DNA from: Phoebastria nigripes | Taxonomy: Eukaryota; Chordata; Aves; Procellariiformes; Diomedeidae | Reading direction: 5' to 3' | DNA: 64,000 nt | Assembly (NCBI GenBank): GCA_035582835.1 | Contig: JAYKAV010002810.1 | Coordinates: 144,172-208,171 of the forward strand | Shown: piece after piece, positions 13,115 to 25,029 of the stretch | Numbering within the stretch: position 1 is the stretch's first letter | Layout: the number at the start of each line of letters is the position of its first letter | Position numbers and translations under genes: made by a program | The notes under the pieces: model-generated | Databases searched by the model: none | Told to the model about the DNA's origin: nothing | Seen by the model: only the letters and a program-made list of their open reading frames with translations

Positions 13115-14510
13115 ACTTGGGTGGTTTGGGTAGCTTTTATTAATCTAAGAGCTCTGAAAAGGCTGTCAGCCTCCTTGTGCTTACAAAGCAAAGATAATGA
13201 TAGACAAGAAGATGTGGTGGTTTTGGAGCCCATGGACTAGGACACTTCAGGTAGGGAGGAATACGTTAGCTAGTGCCATTTTTATACATTTTGACTGTGT
13301 TCTTAAAAATCCTTTATTGGCCTAAAATCTGAGTAGCCATGTAAAAGGAAATAAATATGCATCTAGGAATAGCTGAAAGCAATGCTTTTTGTAGGGGAGG
13401 GAGTATAAAAAGTCTTGATGTTGAGTCAAGGTAAAACAAAAACTAACCAAACTAGTCCCACAGCAAACACAAAACATTTTATGGCCTATGATTGTATTCC
13501 AGCATGCCCCTGAAAGCTGAGATTACTTTTGGAGCTTTTTTCATCCTGCTAATAGATTTACTTTTTACTGAAGGAGGGGAAAAAATCCTTTCTGGCGAAA
13601 ACATTTTATTCTTAGATGGGTTGATTATTTATATTTCTATCTGAGAAACTTGGTGAAATCCCTTCAGCCACTTTAAAGGGAGTTACCATTTTCCCACTGG
13701 GGGTATGAGTTTGAGTGCCACTTGTACTCAGATGGCCGAGTCCTATCCGTCCTTTCTCAGGGTCGAGGTGATGAACCCTCTCTCATTGCAATTCAGCCTT
13801 TGCTGAGACCAGCCTTTCAGGAGAAGGAAGGAAAGCTATCACCTCCCAAGACAGACTGGCCATCTGGTAGAGTCCAGCCCAGGTAACTCTGAAGTGTCCN
13901 ATCTGTACAACCAGGAATGTAACTAGGGCTTACACCCCTGTGGCATAGCTTTTTCCTTTCCTAGGAACTGGTGGATTCTTGAGGCAAAGCCCACGAGGCT
14001 CCATCATCAGCACTGTGGTACTAACCTGCTAAGGCGGGTATTTGAAATTCTTTGATGCCCTTGTTTTGCAATGAGTTCTACACAGGCAAGGGCTCTTCTA
14101 CCCAAATAGAAAATACACTTGGCTCTTAGGCCAAGCGAGATGAAGCTCACAGTGGGATTGCAGCCCCACTTTGTGTCCTTTATGCTGAACTTGGTAAAGG
14201 CCAGCACCTTCACAAAGGTAGCCCAGAAGAGAAGGCCAGCCAGAGTAACCATCTATCCAAGTGTAACTGCTTGTCAAACTCCTTTGCATTCTTTGGTCAG
14301 AGATTTGGGGTTTTTTTAAGAAAGTACAAAATCAATAGTGGACATGGTTTAGCATGCTCTCATTATATTATCATGATTAGGGGATAGTACAAGATCTAGA
14401 AAAAAAGAACTGTGAATAGGCATAGAGGGCAGTGTTAGAATTCAGTCACACTCAACAGTGCAATATCCTGATATTAAACCAGGTTGCCTTAATTTGAATC
14501 AATAGACTTT
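13115..14510. other. Non-coding stretch, nothing recognised
   Basis: A GC-richer patch at about 13,680-13,930 has no open frame or splice pattern I trust. Overlapping short frames at 14,007-14,319 show no known domain. I see no named repeat. Confidence 0.5.
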
Positions 14511-14511
14511 C

Positions 14512-14602
14512 TGTACTTTTAAGCATGCAAAAATAACATTGACTTCAGTGGGACAGTTTGAATCCCTAATGTTAAGGATGCGTTAGAATCCATGGGAGGA
14601 GG
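14512..14602. repeat. Ancient palindromic repeat relic, weak
   Basis: The core 'cattgacttcagtgggac' (about 14,538-14,555), followed by 'aatgttaaggatgcgttaga' (about 14,568-14,587), resembles a common bird and reptile palindromic element. That element has a 'cattgacttcaatgggac' centre flanked by 'cttaagcatgtgcttaa' units. The copy is strongly diverged and only the centre is clear. Confidence 0.35.
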
Positions 14603-14604
14603 GA

Positions 14605-17600
14605 AACTAAGTACGTATGTGATCACCTCACTTTCCCCATACCAACACTGCTTTAATGTTGAAAGAAAACAGTGGATGCTATTTAGCCACTGTGTGTCCA
14701 AGGAGTTACAAGTCCCATCTTAAAAAAAAAAAAAAAGTAAAAAATAATCCACTGAACATTTACTGTGTGAAGCCATGACAAGAACATCTTTAACACCATA
14801 ATAAACACCCAACACCACAGCTGAAATGAACATACATCTTAGCAGAAGTGAGTGTATAATTATCATTGTTTAATTGTTATCGTGGCCCAAGGACTCATGC
14901 CGTTTCAAAGAAGACAGAGGTGGCAGTCAGGGTAGATGCAGGATAAAATGCTTGTGTGTTGTGATCTTCTCACATAAACTTGTAAAATCAGAGTTAAATA
15001 TGTGTTTAGTGAGTAATGCACAGATCTTCTTTTAAAATACTTTCCGCAGAATTGGTAGGTGTTTCTGATCGATCCTGCTGGGGCTGGAAACTCTCTTGTG
15101 CCCTCTGGCAGTTGTTCATCTCACAATCGCAGATTTTAACATCGACCCACAGACCCCGCTTGAGCCCCTGTGTTAACTGGGGACTTTCCAGCAGGAGAGG
15201 GCTTATGCAGAGTCCTAGTGTTGTTTCTGAGGAGCACAGAAAAGACTTTAAGGAGTGCTCCTATCCCCTTGCTGTGCTCAGTTGGAGTTGTGCCGAACTG
15301 CTCACCATTACTTTGAAAAGCAGAGAGCAGAGGGTGGCCATCAATCTCAGAAGAGCAGAGCCAGTCAGCCACACTCAGCAGCTGGATCCAGCTTCAGAAG
15401 AATTCTGGCTAGATTTCTCTTGAACTCATCCTTTTGTCTCCTTTCCTCCTCCTTTTTTTTTTATTAATTACAGCCCTCAATATCCTACTGATGACAACAA
15501 GATGGGGGTAAGGGCAAGAAATGTTTTACATAGAGAGCTTGTTTTCTATTTATTGTTAGTGCATCCGGATACCTTTAACACACATACAATGCACGTACAG
15601 TTCTTGCTGTAACTGCAACATAGCTCACTTCTCATGAAAATTTAAGACTCTTTCAATCTTTAAAGACAATCCCAACAACAGCTTTAAATATGCTAGAAAC
15701 ATCACACTCTTGAAGGAGGAGAGCGAGAGTCACAACAAATTTTTTTGGTGCTACATTGTGCTTCATCCCAAGTGTTGGCTGGCATTTATTTTTGAATTTA
15801 GAAATGAAAGGCAATCCTTATCATTTGAGTATCATCTGATAAACTAGTGTACTAGGGCGAGCCAGTCCTATTTCAATGCTGTAAATAGGCATTGATGCTC
15901 TTGAAGAATTACAAATGTTGGTGGTTGATGAATATTCAGTTTACCCATTTTCTTCTCTGTGAATTTATTTTGGAAAAAAAAGGAAGCCATAATGAGAATA
16001 AATCAAGTATTTCTCTACTCAAAATCTTTCTGCAGCTCTCTTATCCTACTCTGGATGCACAAAGATGTTGGGAAAGGATTCTGATTCTTATTTTGGTCCA
16101 AGAACAAGCCTCAGGTGTTGTAAGGTTCCTCAGCATCACCTGTCACTCAGCTTGTGTGAAGTGCTGAGACTGTTGCTCAGGCAGGCACTTGCAGGCAGGC
16201 AGTGCATGCCCTGTGCAGGGTGCTGCTGTGACAGGATCCGGGCAGCTGAGCACTGACCCAGGGAGGAAGCACCTCATAGCTGTAGGGGGATAAGGGTAAA
16301 TGCTGAAGAGGCTGGGAGGATGGGGAACACAGATGGATTGCTTTCTCTGCATAAGTGTGGAGGCTNGGAAATGGGTAGGCGTGGGAAGATATGGGCAAAG
16401 CAGTGGTGTTCTAAGACGTGTATATGAGAGATTCAGGTGTGTGTGCAGCAGGTCCCAGAGCTGCACTAGTTGTTAGAGGTGGTTTGCAGGCCATGTGGGT
16501 GTGTATCAAGTAATTCGTTGCTGCTCTTTGGGGGTGGGAGGTTTAAAAACGTACATTCAGAGGCAGTAGATTTGAGGTCAGATGATGACATGCCAGTGAC
16601 CTTCTGGGGAACTGCAAGCTTTCCACGATGGTATCTACGCTGAGCTATTCTCCCTCTAGATATTTAAAAAAAAAAAAAAAAGAAAACCTGCTGCATACAT
16701 ACCCACAAGCCGTGATTTTACTTAATGAGGGCACTATTTGCAGTAGAAACTCACTCTCAGCCACCTTTCTAAGTGCTGCCGTCATTTAGTGTAAATGGTT
16801 TCATAACAGCTTGGAACAAAAATGATTTCAAGTCAGAGATGTGTCATTCAGAGCAAATCCAGAGAGAAGTCAAGTGACTATCATATGTGAATCACTGAAT
16901 TTAGCTGACTACAGGATATAATTACCTCCATTTATTGTGTTTATGAACATTTCTTTGTGTGAAAAGGTGTTTTTTCAGTTTTTAAAATACTTTTGGTGGA
17001 CACAGATTGAGATAAATTGCAACAGAGTGGAAGGAATACATTCTTGCACCCATATCTCCACAGCTAATGTCATTAATTGTATTGAGTAGCTCAGTACAAT
17101 TATGCTTTGTATTCCCACAGTTTGTGTTTAAAGCAAATGCCAAAGGCAAGATAAAGGGACATTATTAACACAGACAAATTACAGGGAACACCTTTCTCTG
17201 AGCGGTTTCAGCCATCACATTTTCAGCCTGTGTTTTGTTTTACTGTTAAACAAGGAGCATGCTTTTAGGTTACTGACTGAATAGCCTTCTCTAGCTAAGG
17301 TTTACCTTAGGAAAGAGAGGAAAAAGTAAGTCTGTCTTCTCACTGCCTCATTGCTTGGTAGTCCTTCTGCCTTCACATCCTTGATGCCTGAAGGGTCTGT
17401 TTCCAGGTGGAGGAAAACTTTCTGTGTTCCTTGCTCTTCACCAGTGATGTTACTTCAAAGGTTAGAGGAAGGGAGAAGATTTGCATAAAACAACCCTTAA
17501 AGAAGTAATGTAGAAAAGTGACTCACTCCCTTCCTCCAGACTCTCTCGCTATATTCAAATTTGAGGAGAACTCACAATGTGTTTTTCTGGCAGTGCAGCA

Positions 17601-20600
17601 CAACACTTTGAGGAGAGGGAAACACGCAGTCTGCTGCAGGCAGACATTAAGACAATAAAGCATATGAGCGTCTGGCTGTTTCATACAGTCGGTTTCAGGG
17701 AACTCTTTCTTTCAACAGCCCTAGGGACCACAGCTATACCACCCAGGGGTCTCCCGTAGCAAGTTAGAAGTGGACAATACTTGCCCTTGGATACATGCTT
17801 GATGTTTGAAAACTAGAAATGTTTCCGTTTTTCAAAAAGCTGGTATGCTGCATTGGTTTGGGACTGCTCCAGAAGCTCCACATCTACAAGATGAGCTTTT
17901 CTTCCTGGGAATACAAAGATGAGCTGCCATGGGCTGTAGCAGTCAAAAGTTTTTGTTCTCCTGACAGGAGGACTCTCAGGGTAGGACACCATGCCAGATG
18001 CACCAAAGCGCTCTGCGAGTGTCTACAGCTGCACTGTTCAGAAGCTTTAAGTAAACCAACTCTTTCCAATGAACTTTGCTCTTGATCCAGGGNAGTAGTT
18101 GTTGGACTCCATGCTTATTTAATCACACAGGCAGTCATTAACATTTTAAACATCTGTGTTAACCAGGAACAGCCAGGAAACCCTGATTTCCAGATTGCCT
18201 GTGGGTAGCAGAGAAGCAAGCATATTGGTGATTGCCATGTTTCTGGATACATTTCTCTCGCTTTCCATCGAAGGAAACATGACCAGAAATCTCTTCTGCC
18301 AAAATGTGTCCTAACACCTGCCTCTATCCAGAATATGTCTCACTTCACGCACACAGATTACAAATGAACAAACACTGTGATGCCTGGTATTTCAGTAAAT
18401 GAGGGTGAAGAGAAGCGCTGGCGTGCTGTGGCGTCCACAGGCTCCGGTTTCCCAATTCCCGTTTCTATCAGCCAGCGTGAAGGCTATCATCCAGCTCCTG
18501 GAGTCCTCATGAATGCCTTCTGCACTGGGCAGCAGGAGGTGGTGAGGAAGTTAAAGAGTAAATGGTGGCTTTTACGTTTTTGCTACAGAAGATGCAGTTT
18601 CTTAGACTGGCACCAGCCACTCGGAGACAAACTCAGACCAGCACACAGATACAGCCAGCCTGTTTTTCTCTTTTTTTTTTAAAGTACTATCCATCCCCCT
18701 TGAAAAGCCCTTCCTGAGTGCACTGTGTCTACCTAGATGTATTCTGCAGGCAAGCCAGCAGTTGTCTGCAAGAAAACGAAACAGCACTGTGCTATTGCTG
18801 CCCTGAAGGTCTGGCTTCACAGATTCATAGCAGAGAAAGGGTGTAGGGTTAAGGAGAAGGGAGGAGAGGGGATATAGAGGACAACAGCCTCTGCCCTACC
18901 TGCATGAAAAGATTTGTCTGGGATGGCTTTATGCTGGTGCTGACAGGTTCAGCTGCTGTACCACTCTTACCCACGCGAGCCCTCCTGTTCAGTCAGATGT
19001 GGTCAGGCACAAGGCTGCGCAGGCATCTGCTTCCTCCCGGCAGTTTTCTGGGCGCCCCCATGCAGTGTCCAGATGTCCACTCATCATGAGACAAGAAGGA
19101 CAGGCATTTGGACTGCGAGCCTGACTTCAAGCCCATGTGGTCCACCCCGGCTGAAGGATGCCCCTTCTCTAGCGGGGTCTGGTGCAGTGCTCCTGCTCCT
19201 TCTGNGTTGCCTCCACTTCCTTGCCAAGCGGGGAAGAGTCTACAACAGCACACACCAAACTTTCACACTGAAATGAGTTCACATCGAGCTCGTACTCAAG
19301 ATTTCTGCATTCAATTAGCTCTCAAGCAGTATGATTATCACTTGGGCCTTTTCTGATAAATGGCATTAATTCACAGGAATATGCTAATTAAATAATTTGC
19401 ATTTTGTCCTGTTGATGGAGAAAGGGGGCTGANCCATAACTATCATAGCCCAGAAGGACATGCCTCTTGCATGCTGGTTTCATGAAATATCCCTCGTGGG
19501 AGATGGAGGTGGGCCACACAGGGCCACTGCAGAGTGCAGGGAACTATCCTGCCCATGAAATTTTCTCCAAACTTCTGTAAGAAAACATAAAGGTTAGCCT
19601 TTTTCTTCTCACTTGCATCTCCACTGCTATCCACTTTGTTAAGTTTTTGCATTTATGTTCCTAATTAAGTTAACAAGTGAATTGTGCCATTTAATTCGGC
19701 ACATCGTATCTCTTTGTGGTGCACACCTTTCAGTAATAAAGTGGCATTATATAATAATTCTATTTTTCAAGCTTTGAGTCTAGATCGAATAACACATAAT
19801 ATCTTTGAAGACATTTTTATTGCTGTTCTTAAAACATATGAGTATGATAGTAGTTTTCTTCACACACTGGAAACCAACCCCACTTATTCGCTTTGCTTTG
19901 CTTTGCTTTGCTTTGCTTTGCTTTGGTTTAATTTGATAGGAAGTATACGTATAATTATATCTCTCCCTTTTGTCTGTCATTTTTCCTGGAGTCCAAGCAG
20001 AGCATGATCCTACACAAAGCAGGCAATGAAAAGAATGGCATCTCTTGAAAGAGATTTTGCCTGTTGCTTAAAAGCAATGTTTGTTTCCAAACAGAAATAT
20101 TTTAAGACAGATTGACTGCTCTGAATAGGTTGGAAACAGACTTTCATAACCTCAATTATAAGGCCTTGATAACAACATTTGTGAGATTAGAAATTGAATT
20201 AGCTAGGTAGAGACGTATTTGAAAATAAGCAGAAAACATACAATTCATTCTGAAAGTGCGAACTCTAAAGCTGTTCTATTCATTAAAAACCAACTTGTTG
20301 CTGCATAATTTATTCTATGTTGTGTAAATAAATCACATCAATATGAGAAGAGAGAGGGAGGGCTGTATCTGCAGCCAACTCAAAGCCCTTGCAAAGGAGT
20401 CTTTCACAACTTCTTTCTGTTGGTTGCATACAATGTAATATAATATGAAATATAGATAATTTGAAATCTCCTTGCTCAAGTGACNGGAGGCTGTAGGGTT
20501 TTCAGTTAGAAGAGTGAAAAAGGAAGAGCAGTATATACAACTTTGCAAAGGATGGCAGTANGGTCTCGTGCAGACTGTATGTGGAAGGTATTGTTCAGGT

Positions 20601-20650
20601 TTTGTTCATCTCTAGCCCGTACGATGGGATTAGGAGAGTTTCATTTCCAT
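14605..20650. other. Long non-coding stretch, no gene recognised
   Basis: No exon, RNA gene or named repeat stands out. The longest open frame is 135 codons at 15,016-15,423 (plus), and its translation matches no family I know. A-runs lie at about 14,722-14,736 and 16,666-16,681. A short pentanucleotide array at 19.9 kb is listed separately. Ns are at about 16,366, 18,093, 19,205, 19,433, 20,485 and 20,561. Confidence 0.55.
19891..19925. repeat. (CTTTG)n microsatellite
   Basis: Seven tandem copies of the pentanucleotide CTTTG are visible directly. This type of array is often length-variable. Confidence 0.95.
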
Positions 20651-20651
20651 T

Positions 20652-20730
20652 ATCCATGCTGTGCTTGGCACTTTACAAATGAAAGTTTGTTTCTACCACC
20701 AAAGGATTTACATCTAGGTCAAGACTTTAC
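20652..20730 (-). repeat. Possible MIR-like/ancient repeat relic
   Basis: The plus strand has 'ctgtgcttggcactttacaa' and, further on, 'aaaggatttacatctaggtc'. Order and spacing resemble an old amniote repeat (gtgctaggcgctgtacaaac ... caaagagcttacaatctaagt). The similarity is short and recalled from memory, so it is tentative. Confidence 0.35.
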
Positions 20731-20734
20731 TAGC

Positions 20735-23700
20735 CATTAAGTGAGCTTGTNTGAATTAGAGCTGGATTTGCTGATNTAGCTGCAGGTACAGCTAGGTTGT
20801 AACAAGACTGCATTTGGAAATTTGTAAAAGGAGCAGAATTACAAAGCAGCAGATGAGAACAGAATTTCTATCACCAGCATTTGACATCAGTCTCTAGTCC
20901 AAATTGGGACTGGGTGGAAGAAAGCACAACTGCACTGATGTCAGTGGTTTCAACTACATGCCCAGCTGCTTTGCTCTGTTGGAAAAGCCTGCAGCAACTA
21001 GAAAGAGCTAGTGAATCTGACCCATTACTTTGAAGTGCTTTGCTGAACACTCTCACTTTGGGGTTTTGTTTGGTTTTTTTTTTTTCCTTTTTTTTTTTTT
21101 TTTTAATGGTGAGTAAATCCCATCTGGCTTGTCAGTTTTCATAGCATGTTTCGGCTTTGTAGTATTTGGCATAGACATGAGTGAGTGTGAACATTAAAGA
21201 GTCTATTTCTTATGCAAACCTTTCTTTTCTTTTGGTTTCTAATGATAAGTACTGCATGGCAGACCTAGTAATTTTTTGTGGCTCCATTCTGATCAACAGA
21301 ACAACTGAATTTCTGAATGGGCTCTCCTTCAATTTGAAACAGTGTTTTCTCATTGGCAATATTAGGAATTGACCTGAAATAAATGAAAAGTTACATTAGA
21401 TCATTATTCTCATCAGACTTACCTCTAGTGTCTAAGCATCGATTTTACTGCAAAGAGTAAACACCAATGCCTTCAGCTGATTAATGTCCCATTCCCAATT
21501 TGCATGCATGGATAGTATCTACCCAAAGGTCAGAATAGAGGAGTGAGGTGAACTACGTTAGTACCTCTTCCTCAGCTGTGGGTTTGGCAACAAAGAGAAA
21601 GAGACAGAGAAAGAAAACGTNTGAAGATTCATGCCCAGGGGAAGGGATCAAAAAGGTCATTGTCAGCTCCATGAGGTGTATATTTCTTTTAATCAGTTAT
21701 GATAACCATCAAACATACATAGCAGCAAAAATAAAGGCTTGTCTACTTCTGCTTATTCAGCATTTACCAAATTTAGCTCATCTCAAAAGACTGGTTTTTA
21801 ATTTGTGATAGGGCTTTCTGGTGCTATTGTTTTCTGAGGCAGAGAAAGCACGCACATGGCAAGGGCAACCACAGGGAGTGATTGTCAGAAGGATGTTGTG
21901 GGGTTAGTAGGAATGAGAAAGGAAGATGGACAAGAAGTGTAAAAATTGAGGTAAATTGACCTTAAGAGTCTGATATTTCCAGCCACTAATTAGTGAAGGA
22001 GGTAACTGCATAGTTGAAACTTAATTTAGTATAATTACATAGGTCCATTTCTTGGAGATGATGGATGCAGACAGGGCCACCAGTTTTTCAGGTGACTTTA
22101 AAAGAACAAACCATGGAGCAATTTCTACAGTAACTAGTTGCTCCTTAAAAAAAAAAAAGGAAAAAAAATCCATCAGGAAAATGTTCCATGGATGCTGCTT
22201 CTCCACTTCCAGTGTGGAGGACAGTCATTTCCACAGTGCAATGGGTCCCTCTTGCTCTGCAAGGTTTCCCACGCTGCCCGTCAGCTCATTTCTCAGTGAT
22301 GCACGATGCTGATCAGACACGTCGGAGGAACATGAAGGCACATTGACCCTGCCCCTGCACCATTGCCTTAGACCACCTGAGAATGAGGCACCATGCGTGA
22401 GCAGAAACCCACGTCCAAGTGGAAGCTTATAGCTGAATGCAATCAATGATTGCCTCATATTGCTTGATTTTAGGAAGTGTTTTAGGTGGTTTAAAACTTA
22501 GGTCTAAGTCCTGCAAGCACTTGCATGTGGTGGGAATCACACCAATCAGATCACGGGGTCAAGTTCACTGCAGTTTTTAAAATCCTGAGCAGCATGTTTC
22601 CTCTCAGAGGATTTGTACATAAGAACTATGGAGAGAAGAGAGGCTTATACGGTGTTTAAACTAATGGGAGGTCTGTCTAACGGCTGAGTATATTTCAGCT
22701 TGTGGGTAATAGGGTATTAAGACAGCTTGAGAAATCACTTACCTGTGTCCTACAAAAGAAAACTGGGAAGAAAATTGTGAAACTGCCATTTGNCCTCAAA
22801 AGCCATACAGGATTCTCCCATCTTTCAAAACACTAACCCACTCCAGTATGTTGCTGGAAATGCTATGTATTCTGTCTGTGTTTCACTTTGGGACCAGTCC
22901 AAGGCCCCTGCCCTGCCGCCTCCTTGGAAAGCCAGGCTGGGGATGGCTCAGAGGCAGCCGGGGACTGCAGCGCTGGGGTTCCTGCCCACAGCAGGTGAGC
23001 TATGGAGGGGCACATGCATGCATGGGAGGAGAGCGATCCTCCCAAAATGTCAGCTGCTGTCTCCGCACCACTCCTCAGGCAGTGGCTGGCATGACAGATC
23101 CAGCTTTTTGGGTACCTGACCCTACATCGACATCCCAGGAGCAGCCCTTTGCCCTCTTCTCTCCCTTCCTTTTAGCAGGAGAAGCCTATTTTCAGCCTGG
23201 TCCCATCTCATTATCATCCTTTTGGCAGCAAAGCTGCATTTGCTTACATTTCTGAGGAGCTTCAAGCCAGCCCTGTCTGATATATGTGTATTTTGCATAT
23301 ACAGTATCTTGTTACATTCTTTATGCGTAGTGACATCTCCAGNTGTAATGTATCCAGGATCAATAAATGTCATTAAAATGTTTATGCACATTGTAGCTAA
23401 GAGATTGGGAGTGTTCGAGTAAGTCTCAAGTTAAGTGAGCATATCAAGTTGACAAGCATTCGTTTTAAACTATGATTGTGAAGGCCAGATCTCAAAGATG
23501 GTTTAGTTACTCATTCATCTGAAACACCTGTACTTTTACTTTCTGACTTATTTTGATTTATTAAAATAGAAAACAAAAATCTATTGAAAACATAAGGCAT
23601 ATTGAATTTTCTTGCTTTAGGCTATTAAAAATTGACCCTTTCATGTTTGCTTAAAAATCTTGAGGGTGTTTTTGATCACTTTCTCTCAATTTTTCTTTTA

Positions 23701-24875
23701 ATCAGCAAAATTCTTAAAATGATTCCCAGTTTATTTGATTGTATTTTCTATTTACCCTGAAACAAACTTCAGGTTTGATAAATGGTGTTTCAATGACCAT
23801 TCAGATAGTGTGAGATTAAAAGCTAATTCTTAAGGAAATTTTTAAAATGGATGATTGTGACACTATTTTAATCTGAAATTTCACTTGGGAAAAAAAAAAT
23901 TATTTGCTTCCAGAACATTTCAAAACTGTGTCGGAGGAAAATGTGAAGGAGAACCCTAAATATTCGCTTTCTGCATGTCCATGAAAGCAGCTGATATCCT
24001 TGACAACCAAACCAAACGTAGTAGGGAGGTTTCTATCTTACCTCAGTCTGTTTTCTGTTTACCTGCTTCAAATGTATTTTACCTCTTCTCTTCAGCATGT
24101 GATGTTGTTACATTTCAACCCAGAAACACCTTCACCTGTAGTACTGATATTCTTTCCACTGCAGCAACTAGCCAACCCATGTACAGAAAAGGTCTCTACC
24201 ACTTCCAGACTTTGAAAATACTGTATACTGTGTGACATTTTCCCTGCGCATCCCCATCCCTCTGCATCCACCCAGTCTGCAAGGAATGACACAGGGGTTT
24301 TTGCAGTGAGTACCACTCCTTTTTCCCACAAGTAATTCTAGCATCGAAACTGGAACGTGTTGGTGTTTGTTCCCAGCCCAGCTGCATCCCAGGATGTGGG
24401 AGCACTCTCTTGCTCTCCTCACAGATCTGCTCCTACGGCCTGTGAGCACCTAATGAAAGAAACTGCTAAGTTCTACCTTGTCCAAAGATCCCCACATGGT
24501 GTTGTACAAAAGTTAACACCTGATCATTCCCAAATGAAGGGATGGGGGAAACACAGTGAAAGTATTTTGAGATGTAGAGTTCAGTAGAAACGCACATTAG
24601 TGAAGTCTCAAACATATGCCTCTGTCTCAGCATCATACATCTTCATCTCAACCCTCCCCCTCCAGTTTGACATCCGTGCCACTTGCATGCAACCTCACAT
24701 ACCTCCAGTGCCTGTTGCAAGAAAATAAGCTATTCCACTCTGTTAAAGACACAGCCCACAGTATGATTCATTAATTTAGCATTATAGCAAATACTTGAAG
24801 CCACATCAGCTTTATGGCTACCATAAAGTGTCCCACCTAACACAGAACGAGACTACCTTGCAGTACCTACCTAAT
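20735..24875. other. Non-coding stretch, no gene recognised
   Basis: A long T-run occurs at about 21,075-21,104. A GC-rich patch at 22,880-23,130 gives two overlapping open frames (135 and 109 codons, plus strand), but I see no known domain or clear splice structure. The rest is AT-rich sequence without a recognisable repeat. Confidence 0.5.
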
Positions 24876-24878
24876 ACT

Positions 24879-25028
24879 GAAGTGATAATTGCACCATTGC
24901 ACTGTTTTATGAGGCAGTAATCCAGTTCCTGAGCAGATAAACTACAAGGCTGAAGGCTGAGTAGTTTATCTTGATGAGGGAACTATATTATCACTGAGTA
25001 AAACAGCATGATTGTACTATCGCCACTT
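24879..25028. repeat. Long imperfect inverted repeat (hairpin, about 65-bp arms)
   Basis: The arms 24,881-24,945 and 24,961-25,026 are imperfect reverse complements around a 15-base loop that is itself almost two copies of AAGGCTG. The inner 11 bp (AGATAAACTAC at 24,935-24,945, GTAGTTTATCT at 24,961-24,971) pair perfectly. Further out, AGTTCC pairs with GGAACT, and CTGTTTTA (24,902-24,909) pairs with TAAAACAG (24,999-25,006). By eye about two thirds of positions match, with small indels. This is the shape of a palindromic non-autonomous DNA transposon. Some such elements persist as conserved non-coding elements. A microRNA-like precursor is a less likely reading. Two WGATAR (GATA-factor) motifs fall in the inner stem. 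Confidence 0.75.
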
Positions 25029-25029
25029 T

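Noticed and set aside
15016..15423. 135-codon open frame
   Set aside because: No motif, signal peptide or repeat, and length is within chance for this composition.
22848..23255. 135-codon frame in a GC-rich patch, possible exon
   Set aside because: No known domain, overlapping frames in other phases, and no convincing splice signals around it.
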